Source of the DNA: Erythrobacter sp. HL-111
GTDB taxonomy: Bacteria; Pseudomonadota; Alphaproteobacteria; Sphingomonadales; Sphingomonadaceae
Assembly (NCBI RefSeq): GCF_900105095.1
Contig: NZ_LT629743.1
Span: forward strand, 2,790,001-2,854,000
Reading direction: 5' to 3'
Length of the DNA stretch: 64,000 nucleotides
Shown here: piece by piece, positions 35,539 to 45,168 of the stretch
How the letters are laid out: every line of letters begins with the position of its first letter
Position numbering within the stretch: the stretch's first letter is position 1
The notes under the pieces: generated by a model
The model's input: the letters and a program-made list of their open reading frames with translations, nothing else
Databases searched by the model: none
What the model was told of the DNA's origin: nothing
Position numbers and translations under genes: made by a program

Positions 35539-36471
35539 CCGCGCGGCGAGCGCCCTGGCTCCCGCCACCGCCGCATCGAACCCGCCGCGCGCCGCGATCA
35601 GCGCGCGGTTGGCCGCCGTCGGGCGGAGCAGGACGAAGCTTGCACTGGGCACGCAATCGGTCGCGAACATCGCCTTGTGCGCGCCGTCGCCTTCGGTGAA
35701 ATCGAAATGGCTGAAACGCTCCTCGGCATAGAGCCGCTCCAGCGCCTCCATCTGCAGCACCGTGCCCGGTGAAAGCCGCGCCCAGTCGGGATCGTGACCG
35801 ACATGGGCATAGGCGATTGTCCGCCCCTCGACCGGGAGCGCGAGATAGGCGATCGCGCGCGCGTCGCTGCCGGTCCCGGCGTGGAGGAGGAAGCAGCGCA
35901 TCCGGTCGGCCTCGGCCGCCTCCAGCATGGCGCGGCGCGCCTCGGGCGTGTCGGGCAGGCCCGCATCGAGCAGGCGCGCCTGGTAGGTCCGCGCCGAAAG
36001 CGGCAGGGCGAGCGCAAGGAAGTCCTCGATCTCCCGCGGCGAACGGTGTTCGCTGATCCGCATTCCACCCGCCTCGCCCGCGAGCTTCCTGGCCTTGCGC
36101 CTGAGGGTCGAGCGGGTCTTGCCGGAAAAGCGCGCCATGTAGGCGGCGAAATCGGCGGCGCCGGCCGGTCCCATGTCGATGTAGTGGCGCGGGTAATCCT
36201 GCCGCGATCCGGCGAGGAAGCCGGCGAAGCGCGACTTGATCGCGGGGACGGCGGCCTGCGGCGCGGAAAGGACGCGCAGCCCGTCCGGGCCTGGCTCCGG
36301 GCAGGCGGGCAGGGGACAGCCCGACCCCGCGGCGAGCACGTCGACTAGGGAGAAGCGCCAGGTCGACAGGCTCCGCTCCACCCCCGCTATGCGGCGCGCG
36401 CCGATGGTGAAATCGATCGTCACGCGCGCGATCGGGGGGCGCGGCCGGGGCGGCTCGATCGGGGCGTTCAC
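35497..36471 (-). CDS. BioF2/FemAB-like GNAT acyltransferase
   Basis: 324 residues if translation begins at the GTG at 36471 (VNAPIEPPRP), 10 bp after the deacetylase stop; longer in-frame starts would lie inside the deacetylase gene. The GNAT core has FSGKTRSTLRRKARKLAGEA, ARAIAYLALPVEGRTIAYAH, GHDPDWARLSPGTVLQMEAL and FDFTEGDGAHKAMFATDC. It pairs with a polysaccharide deacetylase, as in envelope-polysaccharide loci. The substrate is unknown. Confidence 0.75.
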   Translation of the reverse strand: MNAPIEPPRPRPPIARVTIDFTIGARRIAGVERSLSTWRFSLVDVLAAGSGCPLPACPEPGPDGLRVLSAPQAAVPAIKSRFAGFLAGSRQDYPRHYIDMGPAGAADFAAYMARFSGKTRSTLRRKARKLAGEAGGMRISEHRSPREIEDFLALALPLSARTYQARLLDAGLPDTPEARRAMLEAAEADRMRCFLLHAGTGSDARAIAYLALPVEGRTIAYAHVGHDPDWARLSPGTVLQMEALERLYAEERFSHFDFTEGDGAHKAMFATDCVPSASFVLLRPTAANRALIAARGGFDAAVAGARALAARSGLLAGARARLRA

Positions 36472-36481
36472 GCCGCCACCC

Positions 36482-37456
36482 CTAGAGCGCGCCGTAGAGC
36501 GTGTTGGAGACGAGCTGCTCCGCGACGCGCAGCCCGGTGCGGACCGGGTGGGCGGGGAGCGGCTCGATCGCCCCCGGCGCGGGCGCGGGTTCGGGCGGGT
36601 TTTGGGCATAGGTCGCCGTCTCGACCCCGCGCATCGCCGCCAGTTCGCGGCACAGCGCGTTGAAGCGGCGCCGCACGATCCGGTTAACGGCGAGGCGGCG
36701 GCGGTTGATGAGTTCGAAGGAATGGCTGACGAGGGTGAAACAGGCGGACCCGCTGTCCCTCGCATGGCGGATCGCCGAGGTCATCTCGGCCAGCGAAAGC
36801 GCGGTGATCTGCGCGTGGCGCTGGCCGCCGCCATGCGTGCCGATGCTGCCGACCGGCACCTCGATGACGCCATGGCGAAGCACCGGGTCGCGGTCCTCGG
36901 GGCCGAGCGCGATGCGGCTCGCGCCGGGAAGCGCCGGGCAATGGCTGGTGTCGTAGCGCAGCCCGATCGCGGCAAGCGCGCGCAAGGTGTCGTCGTTCGC
37001 GCCGTAATTGCCCGCCCGGAAGGCGACGGGTGCCGGCGCCCCGGCGGCGACCAGCGTGTCGCGCGCCCAGGACAGGATCGCGCACTGCTCCTCGAAGGGG
37101 AAATCGGCGATGTTCCGCCCCGTCCCCACGGGCGCCAGCAGGCTCGCCGCGCCCGCGATTTCCAGCCATTCGGTGTGGCAATGCAATTGCACGTCCTGCC
37201 CGGCCTCGAGAATCGGCGCGACCACGTCCTCGATCGCGGCGACGCCCCAGACCAGCGCGGGCATGGGATCGACGAAGAACACCGCGCGCTGCCCGTGCTC
37301 TGCCAGCAGGCGCAGCTTGTGGGTGATGCCCGCCGGTCCGTCGGGCGTGAGGCACGCGATCGAGCGGGCGTAGTTCTCCGCCCGGTCGGCCGGCCCCGGC
37401 CCGGTCATGAGCCCCGAGGAATACTCGGTGTCGATGGTGATGTAGACGCGCGTCAT
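36482..37456 (-). CDS. polysaccharide deacetylase family protein
   Basis: 324 residues starting MTRVYITIDTEYSSGLM. The NodB-type fold is shown by the TIDTEYSSG motif (catalytic Asp region), QDVQLHCHTEWLEIAG (metal-binding His), FRAGNYGANDDTLRAL and FTLVSHSFELINRRR. Such enzymes remove N- or O-acetyl groups from polysaccharides or peptidoglycan. No signal peptide is apparent, so it may act in the cytoplasm. It is followed by the acyltransferase gene in the same operon. Confidence 0.85.
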   Translation of the reverse strand: MTRVYITIDTEYSSGLMTGPGPADRAENYARSIACLTPDGPAGITHKLRLLAEHGQRAVFFVDPMPALVWGVAAIEDVVAPILEAGQDVQLHCHTEWLEIAGAASLLAPVGTGRNIADFPFEEQCAILSWARDTLVAAGAPAPVAFRAGNYGANDDTLRALAAIGLRYDTSHCPALPGASRIALGPEDRDPVLRHGVIEVPVGSIGTHGGGQRHAQITALSLAEMTSAIRHARDSGSACFTLVSHSFELINRRRLAVNRIVRRRFNALCRELAAMRGVETATYAQNPPEPAPAPGAIEPLPAHPVRTGLRVAEQLVSNTLYGAL

Positions 37457-37514
37457 CGCCGGAGCGCATAGCGCGGCGAAGGTTAAGGCGGGGTTTGGCC
37501 TCCTGCCGGCAGGG

Positions 37515-38276
37515 TCAGATCCCGCCCGGCGTGAAGTCGTAGCCGCTGGTGGCGAGCCCGTCGCACAAGGTGTGGACGCAGGAGGCGAGGTCTTCCGCGT
37601 CGGTCGACCGGATCACGAAATTGGCGCCCACGCGCCCCTCTCGGAAGAAGGGGTAGGAGCCGATCTGGCAATTCTCGTGCGCCTGTTCGACCTCGCGCAG
37701 GAGCTGGGCGATCTCGCTTTCGGCGACCCAGCAGCCGATGGTTTCGGACAGGAGCGGCGCGCCGCCCTCCAGCTTGCCGGTGAGCGCGTCGAGCATTCCT
37801 GCCGTGATGTGCGGCACGCCGGCCATCAGGATGACATTGCCCCGCCGGATGCCGGGCGCCCCCGACATGCGGTTGGGGATGAGGTCGGAGCCTTCGGGCA
37901 CGCGCGCCATCCTCAGGCGCCCTTCGTTGAGGCCGCCCTTGTCGGCGTAATAGCGTTCGAGCAGCGCGCGCGCGTCGGGATGGATGACGACCGGCACGCC
38001 CAGCGCCTCGGCCACGGCGTCGACGGTGATGTCGTCGTGCGTCGGCCCGATCCCGCCGGTGGTGAAGAGGTAGTCATGGGCCGCGCGCAGGGCGTTCACC
38101 GCCTCGACGATGCGCGCCTGGACGTCGGGGACGACGCGCACTTCGGCGAGGCGGATGCCCTGCACCTGCAGCCAGCTGGCGACCTGGGCGATGTTCTTGT
38201 CGTGGGTGCGGCCCGACAGGATCTCGTCGCCGATGATGACGAGCCCTGCGGTCCAGATCTTGTCGGGGGACTTCAT
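37515..38276 (-). CDS. molybdopterin-binding domain protein (CinA N-terminal-like)
   Basis: 253 residues. The MoCF-biosynthesis fold is marked by TAGLVIIGDEILSGRTHDKN, LFTTGGIGPTHDDITVDAVA and VILMAGVPHITAGML. This stand-alone form, without the C-terminal CinA deamidase domain, is common in alphaproteobacteria and annotated as competence/damage-inducible protein A-like. Its real substrate is uncertain; full CinA proteins act on damaged NAD derivatives. Confidence 0.85.
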   Translation of the reverse strand: MKSPDKIWTAGLVIIGDEILSGRTHDKNIAQVASWLQVQGIRLAEVRVVPDVQARIVEAVNALRAAHDYLFTTGGIGPTHDDITVDAVAEALGVPVVIHPDARALLERYYADKGGLNEGRLRMARVPEGSDLIPNRMSGAPGIRRGNVILMAGVPHITAGMLDALTGKLEGGAPLLSETIGCWVAESEIAQLLREVEQAHENCQIGSYPFFREGRVGANFVIRSTDAEDLASCVHTLCDGLATSGYDFTPGGI

Positions 38277-38462
38277 GCAACGGGGTTAGGCGAGTTTTCG
38301 GGAGAGCTAAAGAGGTTCCTCGCAGCCCGGCCCGCCGGCGGGCATTTTGTCGGCGCCCCCGTCCGCGCGAAACATATCACCGCCGCCGGAGCGGGAAAGC
38401 GGAGCGACCGGGCGGCGCCGCCCGTCCCCGGTTCCCGCCTGCACGGGAAAGGCGCCGGGGGG

Positions 38463-39971
38463 CTATTCCGCCGCTTCGAGTTGTTCGTCGCTTGTGCGCG
38501 CGTTCGCGCCCGCGCGGGTGAAGGTGAGCAGGCCGTCCTCGACCGGGCTTTCCTTCAGCTCCTTGCGGTCGGAAAGGTAATCCTGGTTGAGCCGCCAGGG
38601 ATAGCGCACGGCGTTCCGCGGCATGATGTGCTTGGAGCGCTGGATGTACCCGCTCGAGAAATCGAACACGTCGTCCTCCTCGATCCGCGCCTCGGCCTCT
38701 TTGGTGAGGACGGGGGTTACGATCGCGGCGCCCTTGTCGCGCTGGAGGTTGAGCACGCGGCAGATGTAGTCCGCATTGATGTCGGCGCGCAGGGTCCAGC
38801 TCGCGTTGAGATAGCCGAACACCACCGCGAGGTTGGGCAGGTTCGAGAACATGCAGCCCTTGTAATAGAACCGCTCGTTGAAGGCGACGGGCTCGCCATC
38901 GAGGCTGACCGCGATCTTGCCCGCGACCGCGAGCCTGAGGCCGGTCGCGGTGACGATGATGTCGGCCTCGATCAGCGTTCCGTCGGTGAGCCGTGCGCCG
39001 GATTTTTCGAACCGCTCGATATGGCCGGTGACGATCTCGGCCTTGCCCGCCTTCATCGCGTTGAACAGGTCGTCATCGGGGACGAGGCAGAGGCGCTGTT
39101 CCCACGGGTTGTAGGGCGGGGTGAAATCCTCCGGATTGAACTTGGAGCCGAGCGCCTTCTCGATCCGCTGGTGGAGGTTCCTGCGCACCTTTTCGGGCTT
39201 TTCGCGCGCGGTCCTGAAGCCGATGTCCTGCATCCGGATGTTCTTGAACCGGGTGATCCTGTAGGCGATTTCCTCCGGCAGGACCTTGCGCAGCAGGTTC
39301 GCGATCCGGTCCTTTGCCGGGCGCGCGAACATCCAGGTCGGCGTGCGCTGGAGCATGGTGACCTTGGCCGCCCTGTCGGCCATCGAGGGCACGATGGTGA
39401 CCGCGGTCGCGCCCGATCCGACCACCAGCACCTTCTTGCCCGCATAGTCGAGCTTTTCCGGCCAGAACTGCGGGTGGATCACCTCGCCTTCGTAGTCCGA
39501 GAAATCGAAGCCCGCGTCATAGGGATCGTCGTAATCGTAATAGCCCGCGCCGAGATAGAGCCAGTTCGCGGTCATGTGCGTCCGGCTGCCGTCCTCGCGC
39601 TCCATCTCGACGTGCCAGCGCGCCTCGTCCGTGCGGAAATCGGCGCTGACGACCTTCATCCCGAAGTGGATGTGCTGGCGGATGCCGCGCTCGTCGACGA
39701 TCCTGTTGAGGTAATCGAGGATCGCAGGTGCATCTGCGATCGATTTCTCGTGCTTCCACGGTTCGAAATCGAAGCCCAGCGTGTGCATGTCGCTGTCGGA
39801 ACGGATCCCGGGATAGCGGAACAGGTCCCAGGTCCCGCCGAGATTCTCGCGCCGCTCGACGATGGCATAGGAATGGTGCGGGGCCTTCATGCCCATATGG
39901 GCGGCCATGCCGATGCCGGAAATGCCGGCGCCGACGATCAGCACGTCTACATCGGGAGGCGTGGCTAGCAT
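38463..39971 (-). CDS. flavin-containing monooxygenase, Baeyer-Villiger type
   Basis: 502 residues from MLATPPDVDVLIVGAGISG (ATG at 39971, GAGAGGAA upstream). An FAD-binding GAGISG lies near residue 15. A Baeyer-Villiger fingerprint [F/Y]xGxxxHxxxW[P/D] is present as YEGEVIHPQFWP, and a NADPH-binding VLVVGSGATAVT follows. These enzymes oxidise ketones to esters or lactones, or heteroatoms. The substrate is unknown. The gene is divergent to the first TonB receptor, and no dedicated catabolic partner is adjacent. Confidence 0.88.
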   Translation of the reverse strand: MLATPPDVDVLIVGAGISGIGMAAHMGMKAPHHSYAIVERRENLGGTWDLFRYPGIRSDSDMHTLGFDFEPWKHEKSIADAPAILDYLNRIVDERGIRQHIHFGMKVVSADFRTDEARWHVEMEREDGSRTHMTANWLYLGAGYYDYDDPYDAGFDFSDYEGEVIHPQFWPEKLDYAGKKVLVVGSGATAVTIVPSMADRAAKVTMLQRTPTWMFARPAKDRIANLLRKVLPEEIAYRITRFKNIRMQDIGFRTAREKPEKVRRNLHQRIEKALGSKFNPEDFTPPYNPWEQRLCLVPDDDLFNAMKAGKAEIVTGHIERFEKSGARLTDGTLIEADIIVTATGLRLAVAGKIAVSLDGEPVAFNERFYYKGCMFSNLPNLAVVFGYLNASWTLRADINADYICRVLNLQRDKGAAIVTPVLTKEAEARIEEDDVFDFSSGYIQRSKHIMPRNAVRYPWRLNQDYLSDRKELKESPVEDGLLTFTRAGANARTSDEQLEAAE

Positions 39972-40101
39972 TGGTGGTTCCTCTCTTCTCTCTCTTTTGC
40001 ACGCGATAAAACCACAGGCGCGCCGCAAAAGCGAGTCCTGCATGGCAAATCGCAACTTATTGCCGGGTGACGCGGGCGGAGCGAGCCGCTAGGCGCGAGC
40101 C

Positions 40102-42138
40102 ATGAAATGCCTTCGCCCGCTCGCTGCCAGCGTCTCCTTCCTCGCCCTTGCCCCCCATGCCCCGCTTGCCGCGCAGGACACGCGGGAGGACGAGCCCCGC
40201 GCGCGGGCCAAGCGCATCGTCGTCACCGGGGGGGGGCTGGAGCAGGCCCCGTCCGAAGGCGCCTATGCGGTGACCGAGATCGAGCGCGAGCGGATCGTCA
40301 GCACTGCCTCGGGCCGGATCGAGGACGCGCTGCGCGATGTCGCGGGCTTCCAGCAGTTCCGCCGCTCGGACAGCCGCTCGGCCAATCCGACCGCACAGGG
40401 GGCGACCCTGCGCGCGCTGGGCGGCAACGCGACGAGCCGCGCGCTGGTGCTCCTCGACGGCGTGCCGATCGCCGATCCCTTCTTCGGCTACATCCCGTTC
40501 AACGCGATCCAGCCGGAAACGCTGAGCGCCATCCGCGTGACCCGCGGCGGCGGGGCGGGGCCGTTCGGGGCGGGCGCGCTCGCCGGGACGATCGCCCTCG
40601 AAAGCGCGGGGGCAGCGCAGCTCGATCCGCTGCTCGCCAACATCGCCGTCAACGACCGCGAGGAGAGCGAGGCGAGCCTCGTCGCGGTGCAGGATCTCGG
40701 CGCGGGTTTCGCGGTCGCGAGCGGGCGCTGGGACCGGGGCCGCGGCTTCTTCACCACGCCCGATGACCAGCGCGTCCCCGCCAGCGCGCGCGCCGCGTTC
40801 GACAATTGGCAGGCGGGTCTGCGGGCGGTCGCGCCGCTTGCCGACCTGATCGAAGTGCAGGCGCGGGTCAACCTCTTCGAGGACCGCCGCACGCTGCGCT
40901 TCGACGGCGCGGATTCGACCAATCAGGGCCAGGATGCGAGCCTGCGGGTGGTCGGGCGGGGCGACTGGGCCTTCGATGCGCTCGCCTATGTCCAGGCGCG
41001 CGATTTTTCCAACATCGTGATCTCCTCCACCCGGTTCACCCGCGTGCTCGACCAGCGCAGCACGCCTTCGACCGGCCTCGGCGGCAAGTTCGAGCTGCGC
41101 CCGCCGGTCGGCGGGGATCACACCCTGCGGCTCGGGCTCGATTACCGCCGCGCCGACGGGGAATTGCAGGAAGAGGCCTACAACGCCTTTTCGGGCGCGC
41201 TCAACGAAAGGCGGCGCGCGGGCGGGGTCAATTCCAACCTCGGCCTGTTCGTGGAGGACGACTGGAGCATCGGTCGCCTGCTGCTGACCGGCGGGCTGCG
41301 CGCCGACCGGACGGTGATCGCCGACGGGTTCTACCGGGCCGTGGACGCTTCGGGCGCGCTGGTCGCGGAAACCCTCGCCGAAGACCGTTCCGACTGGACG
41401 CTGAGCTGGCGCGCGGGCGCGGCCTACGCGGCGTCGGACGGCCTGCGCCTGCGCGCGGCGGCCTATACCGGGCTGCGCCTGCCGACACTGAACGAACTCT
41501 ACCGCCCCTTCGTGGTTTTCCCTGTGGTGACGCAGGCCAATGCCGCGCTGGAGAACGAACGGCTCGAGGGGTTCGAGGTCGGGGTCGACTGGCAGGCGGG
41601 CGAAGCGCTGGCGGTTTCGCTGACCGCGTTCGACAACCGGGTGGAGAACGCCATCGCCAACGTCACCATCGCCGAGAACCTGCGCCAGCGCCGCAACCTT
41701 CCCGCGATCGACGCGCAGGGGGTCGAGGGCAACCTGCGCCTCGCGCTCGGGACGGTCAGCCTCGACGCCAGCCTCGCCTATACCGACGCCGTGATTGACG
41801 GGCAGGGGCCGGCGCTGCCGCTGGACGGCAACCGCCCGCCCCAGACCCCCGACTTCGCGGCCTCGGCGACGCTCGCCTGGCGACCGGCGGCGGGCTGGCG
41901 GCTGGCCGCGACCCTGCGCCACACGGCCGCGCAGTTCGAGGACGACCAGGAAAGCGACGTGCTTCCCGCGGTCACGACTCTCGACGCCTTCGCCGAGATT
42001 CCCGTCTGGCGCGAATTTTCCGTCGTGCTGCGCGGCGAAAACCTTACCGACGAGGACATCGTCACCCGCAACGCGGGCGGATCGATCGATCTCGGCGTGC
42101 CGCGGACGGTCTGGGCGGGTTTACGCTACGGCTTCTAG
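40102..42138 (+). CDS. TonB-dependent outer-membrane receptor
   Basis: 678 residues. A signal peptide (MKCLRPLAASVSFLALAPHA) precedes a plug domain with IEDALRDVAGFQQFRRSDSR, LRALGGNATSRALVLLDGVP and IRVTRGGGAGPFGAGALAGT. The beta-barrel ends in VWAGLRYGF, with a C-terminal Phe. Such receptors take up iron complexes, cobalamin or other large nutrients using TonB energy. The putative TonB box is near RIVVTGG. The size is that of a vitamin B12/siderophore-type receptor, but the substrate cannot be told from sequence alone. Confidence 0.92.
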   Translation: MKCLRPLAASVSFLALAPHAPLAAQDTREDEPRARAKRIVVTGGGLEQAPSEGAYAVTEIERERIVSTASGRIEDALRDVAGFQQFRRSDSRSANPTAQGATLRALGGNATSRALVLLDGVPIADPFFGYIPFNAIQPETLSAIRVTRGGGAGPFGAGALAGTIALESAGAAQLDPLLANIAVNDREESEASLVAVQDLGAGFAVASGRWDRGRGFFTTPDDQRVPASARAAFDNWQAGLRAVAPLADLIEVQARVNLFEDRRTLRFDGADSTNQGQDASLRVVGRGDWAFDALAYVQARDFSNIVISSTRFTRVLDQRSTPSTGLGGKFELRPPVGGDHTLRLGLDYRRADGELQEEAYNAFSGALNERRRAGGVNSNLGLFVEDDWSIGRLLLTGGLRADRTVIADGFYRAVDASGALVAETLAEDRSDWTLSWRAGAAYAASDGLRLRAAAYTGLRLPTLNELYRPFVVFPVVTQANAALENERLEGFEVGVDWQAGEALAVSLTAFDNRVENAIANVTIAENLRQRRNLPAIDAQGVEGNLRLALGTVSLDASLAYTDAVIDGQGPALPLDGNRPPQTPDFAASATLAWRPAAGWRLAATLRHTAAQFEDDQESDVLPAVTTLDAFAEIPVWREFSVVLRGENLTDEDIVTRNAGGSIDLGVPRTVWAGLRYGF

Positions 42139-42242
42139 GGCTCGCGCCGTGTCCTTTGCGACACACTTGCGCATCGCGCAACTTTCCGCGTGTTTCTTGG
42201 GCCTTGCCGAACTTATGCTGCGCTGCGGCAGCGTTTGTTGCA

Positions 42243-42264
42243 TTTTTGCACCTCTCTGCAAAAA
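42243..42264. promoter_or_regulatory. inverted repeat upstream of the second TonB receptor
   Basis: A perfect 8-bp dyad TTTTTGCA-N6-TGCAAAAA lies about 100 bp before the receptor start codon. It could be an operator for a dimeric regulator or a hairpin in the leader. It has no T-run position consistent with a terminator of the upstream gene. Confidence 0.5.
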
Positions 42265-42366
42265 GCCGCGCGGCGACTCTTGGCAGGCGCAAACGCGCTG
42301 ATAGTCTCCCCATCGCGTCACGCGCCCGAGGTCAAGAGGCCCGGTTGGGATGGAGAGAGGAAATCT

Positions 42367-44940
42367 ATGACACGTAAGCTTGCAGCCTATGCTGCCGGCC
42401 TCCTGGCCTGCAGTTCGTTCACCGTGCCGGTTTTCGCGCAGGACGCGGAAGCGCCCGAAATGCCCGAAATGCCCGACGCGTCCCAAACGGATAACAGCGT
42501 CATCATCGTCACCGCCACCCGCCGCGCGCAGGACGTGCAGGACATTCCCCTCGCCGTGACCGCGGTTTCGCCGCAGCAGCTCGACAACCAGGGCGTCGAC
42601 AACATCCAGGAAGTCGTCGCGGTCGCGCCCAGCTTCACCGCCTCCAACGCGCAGGTCGCATCGGGTTCGGTGGTGCTGCGTATTCGCGGCATCGGCACGA
42701 CCTCGAACAATATCGGTTTCGAAAGCGCGGTCGGCATCTTCATCGACGGCACCTATCAGTCGCGCCCGGGCGTCGCGCTGACCGAACTGGTCGACCTCGA
42801 ACGGGTCGAGGTGCTGCGCGGGCCGCAGGGCACGACCTTCGGCCGCAACACCTCGGCGGGCGCGCTCAACATCACGACGCGCCGGCCCGACCTCGACGAG
42901 GTGGGTGGCTTCGTCAACGCGGGCTACGGCAATTTCGACGAGATCAGCCTGCAGGGTGCGGTCAACGTGCCGATCGTCGAGAATGCGCTTGCGCTGCGCG
43001 TGACCGGCGCGTTCCGCCAGCGCGACGGCTTCATCACGCTGGTCGACGAAACCGGCACGCCGTTCGACGATTCCAACGACGCCGACCAGTGGCTGGTCCG
43101 CGCGCAGCTGGGTTTCGAAACCGAGGGCGGGGTGCGCGGCCGCATCATCGGCGACTATTCGAAGAGCACGTCGAGCTGCTGCAGCCCGATCGAGCTGTAC
43201 CAGTCGCCGCTGGTGACCGGCGGCGCCTATGCCGCGGTCGGCCTCGGCGCGAACGGCGGCAACGGCCAGCCGGCGGTCGCGACCACGCCGTTCGAGGCCG
43301 GGGTCTTCCGCGAAGCTTTGAACGACCGGGTCGCCTCGGCCAATTTCGCGCCGATCGTCGACATCGACAACTGGGGCCTCACCGGAGAGGTCGAATTCCC
43401 GGTCGGCGACAGCGCGGACCTCATCTTCATCGGGTCCTACCGCAAGTTCGAATCGAACGAGACCTACGATTCCGATTTCACCGCGCTCGATATCTTCAAC
43501 GTCGACCTGATCGACCTCGAACTCGAGACGATCACCGCCGAACTGCGGCTGCAGGGCGAGGCGTTCGGGGGCAGGCTCGACTACATCATCGGCGGTTTCT
43601 ACTCGGACGAACAGATCGACCAGTCGGTGGACTTCGGCATCGGCACCGATTTCGAGGGCAATTTCGCCGCGCTGCTCCAGGGGGCGCTCGGGCCGGACCC
43701 GCTGCAATTGTTCACCGGCGTCGACCCGGCGGGTACAACCAACACCAACCGCTTCCAGCAGAGCGCGCAGAGCTATTCGGTATTCACGCACAACACGCTG
43801 GAAATCGCCCGCGGGCTCGAATTCACGGTCGGCGCGCGCTATTCTTGGGAGGACAAGGAAGGCGGCTTCACCCAGACCGCGGTGAACAACCAGGTCTGCC
43901 CGGCGACGCTCGCCGCGCTGGACGCGATCGGCGGGGCGGACCCGGCGCTCGTGCCGCCCTTCATCGGGATCGGCTGTTTCGGCTTCACCGCACCGGCCGA
44001 CCTGCCGCAGGCCGCCGCGCTGCCGCTGCCGCGGACCTTCCAGGAAAACTTCAACGACGAGGCACTGATCTACACGATCCGGCTCGGCTATGAAGTGAGC
44101 CCGGAAGTGAACCTCTACGGCAGCTTCACCAGCGGCTACAAGGCGGGCGGGATCAACCTCGACACCACCGCCGCGGTGGGCGGGGCGGACCCGACCTTCC
44201 TTTCGGAAGAGGTCGACGCTTTCGAAGTCGGCCTCAAGAGCCGGTTCCTCGACAATGCGGTGACGTTCAACCTCGCCGCCTTCTACGAGGAATTCCAGAA
44301 CTTCCAGGTGCTCGAATTCACCGGCACCGCGTTCGAGACCTTCAACGTGCCGCTGGCCGAATCGAAGGGCGTCGAGATCGAGAGCGTCATCCGACCGCAT
44401 CCCGAACTGACCTTCAACGCCGCCGCGACCGTGCTCGACGCGAGCTATCCGGAGGATTGCGCGGGCGATCAGGCGGATGTCGCGATCGTCGCCTCGCTGT
44501 GCGGGTTCGATCTGACCAACGCGCCGCAGGTGATCGCGATCTTCGGCGGGCTGTGGGAAAAGCCGATCGACGCCTCGACCGAATTCTTCCTGTCGGGCCA
44601 GATCCGGATCGAGAGCGACCAGCGCACCTCGACCCAGGGCATCGTCCCGCCCGATGCGGCAGCGATCGCCGCGGCGGGCAGCCTGGAGGCGGCGATCGAC
44701 GCGGCCCCGCTCATCATCGCGGACGTGCAGGACGGAAACGAGTTCATCAACCTGCGCGCCGGGCTTCGCTTCAACGACGGGGCCTATTCGATCGAGGGCT
44801 TCGTCAACAACCTCACCGACAACGTGGCGCGCGGGGTGACCTTCAACACCACCCTGCGCGGGAGCGGCGCGGCGAATTCGCGGTCGGCCTTCCCGCTGCA
44901 GCCGCGGACCTACGGGGTGGTGCTGCGCGCCCGGTTCTGA
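42367..44940 (+). CDS. TonB-dependent outer-membrane receptor
   Basis: 857 residues from MTRKLAAYAAGLLACSSFTV (ATG at 42367, GAGAGG upstream). A TonB-box-like IIVTATRRAQDVQDIPLAVT is followed by a plug with LRIRGIGTTSNNIGFESAVG, VEVLRGPQGTTFGRNTSAGA and TRRPDLDEVGGFVNAGYG, typical of the large sphingomonad TonB receptors. The barrel ends in VVLRARF. This subclass in sphingomonads is often linked to uptake of aromatic or lipid substrates, but nothing specific shows here. A strong terminator follows. Confidence 0.93.
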   Translation: MTRKLAAYAAGLLACSSFTVPVFAQDAEAPEMPEMPDASQTDNSVIIVTATRRAQDVQDIPLAVTAVSPQQLDNQGVDNIQEVVAVAPSFTASNAQVASGSVVLRIRGIGTTSNNIGFESAVGIFIDGTYQSRPGVALTELVDLERVEVLRGPQGTTFGRNTSAGALNITTRRPDLDEVGGFVNAGYGNFDEISLQGAVNVPIVENALALRVTGAFRQRDGFITLVDETGTPFDDSNDADQWLVRAQLGFETEGGVRGRIIGDYSKSTSSCCSPIELYQSPLVTGGAYAAVGLGANGGNGQPAVATTPFEAGVFREALNDRVASANFAPIVDIDNWGLTGEVEFPVGDSADLIFIGSYRKFESNETYDSDFTALDIFNVDLIDLELETITAELRLQGEAFGGRLDYIIGGFYSDEQIDQSVDFGIGTDFEGNFAALLQGALGPDPLQLFTGVDPAGTTNTNRFQQSAQSYSVFTHNTLEIARGLEFTVGARYSWEDKEGGFTQTAVNNQVCPATLAALDAIGGADPALVPPFIGIGCFGFTAPADLPQAAALPLPRTFQENFNDEALIYTIRLGYEVSPEVNLYGSFTSGYKAGGINLDTTAAVGGADPTFLSEEVDAFEVGLKSRFLDNAVTFNLAAFYEEFQNFQVLEFTGTAFETFNVPLAESKGVEIESVIRPHPELTFNAAATVLDASYPEDCAGDQADVAIVASLCGFDLTNAPQVIAIFGGLWEKPIDASTEFFLSGQIRIESDQRTSTQGIVPPDAAAIAAAGSLEAAIDAAPLIIADVQDGNEFINLRAGLRFNDGAYSIEGFVNNLTDNVARGVTFNTTLRGSGAANSRSAFPLQPRTYGVVLRARF

Positions 44941-44963
44941 GGCGCGGCGTCAGGAACGAAAGC

Positions 44964-44996
44964 GGGGCGGCCCGGTTGCCCGGGTCGCCCCTTTTT
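44964..44996 (+). terminator. Rho-independent terminator
   Basis: GGGGCG(G)CCCGG and CCCGGG(T)CGCCCC form a long GC stem with a short loop, followed by TTTTT at 44992-44996. It lies 23 bp after the stop of the second TonB receptor. Confidence 0.85.
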
Positions 44997-45168
44997 CCTG
45001 TCTGCCCTCAGGCGAAAGGAGCGCGTCCCCGACCGAGCGTTCTGCCTGCCCCGTGGGCGACCAGACAGCCGGCTGCGCCGCAGCCGCAAAGGCCCGCGGC
45101 CGCACCGCAGGTGCCCGGGGCAGAGCCGGAACAGCACCGAGGACGTGCCCCCGGCCGGGCGCGGGCGC

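Noticed and set aside
45000..45168. Cysteine-rich frame after the acyl-CoA dehydrogenase
   Set aside because: It runs on from an out-of-frame reading of the dehydrogenase, with no start site or family resemblance.
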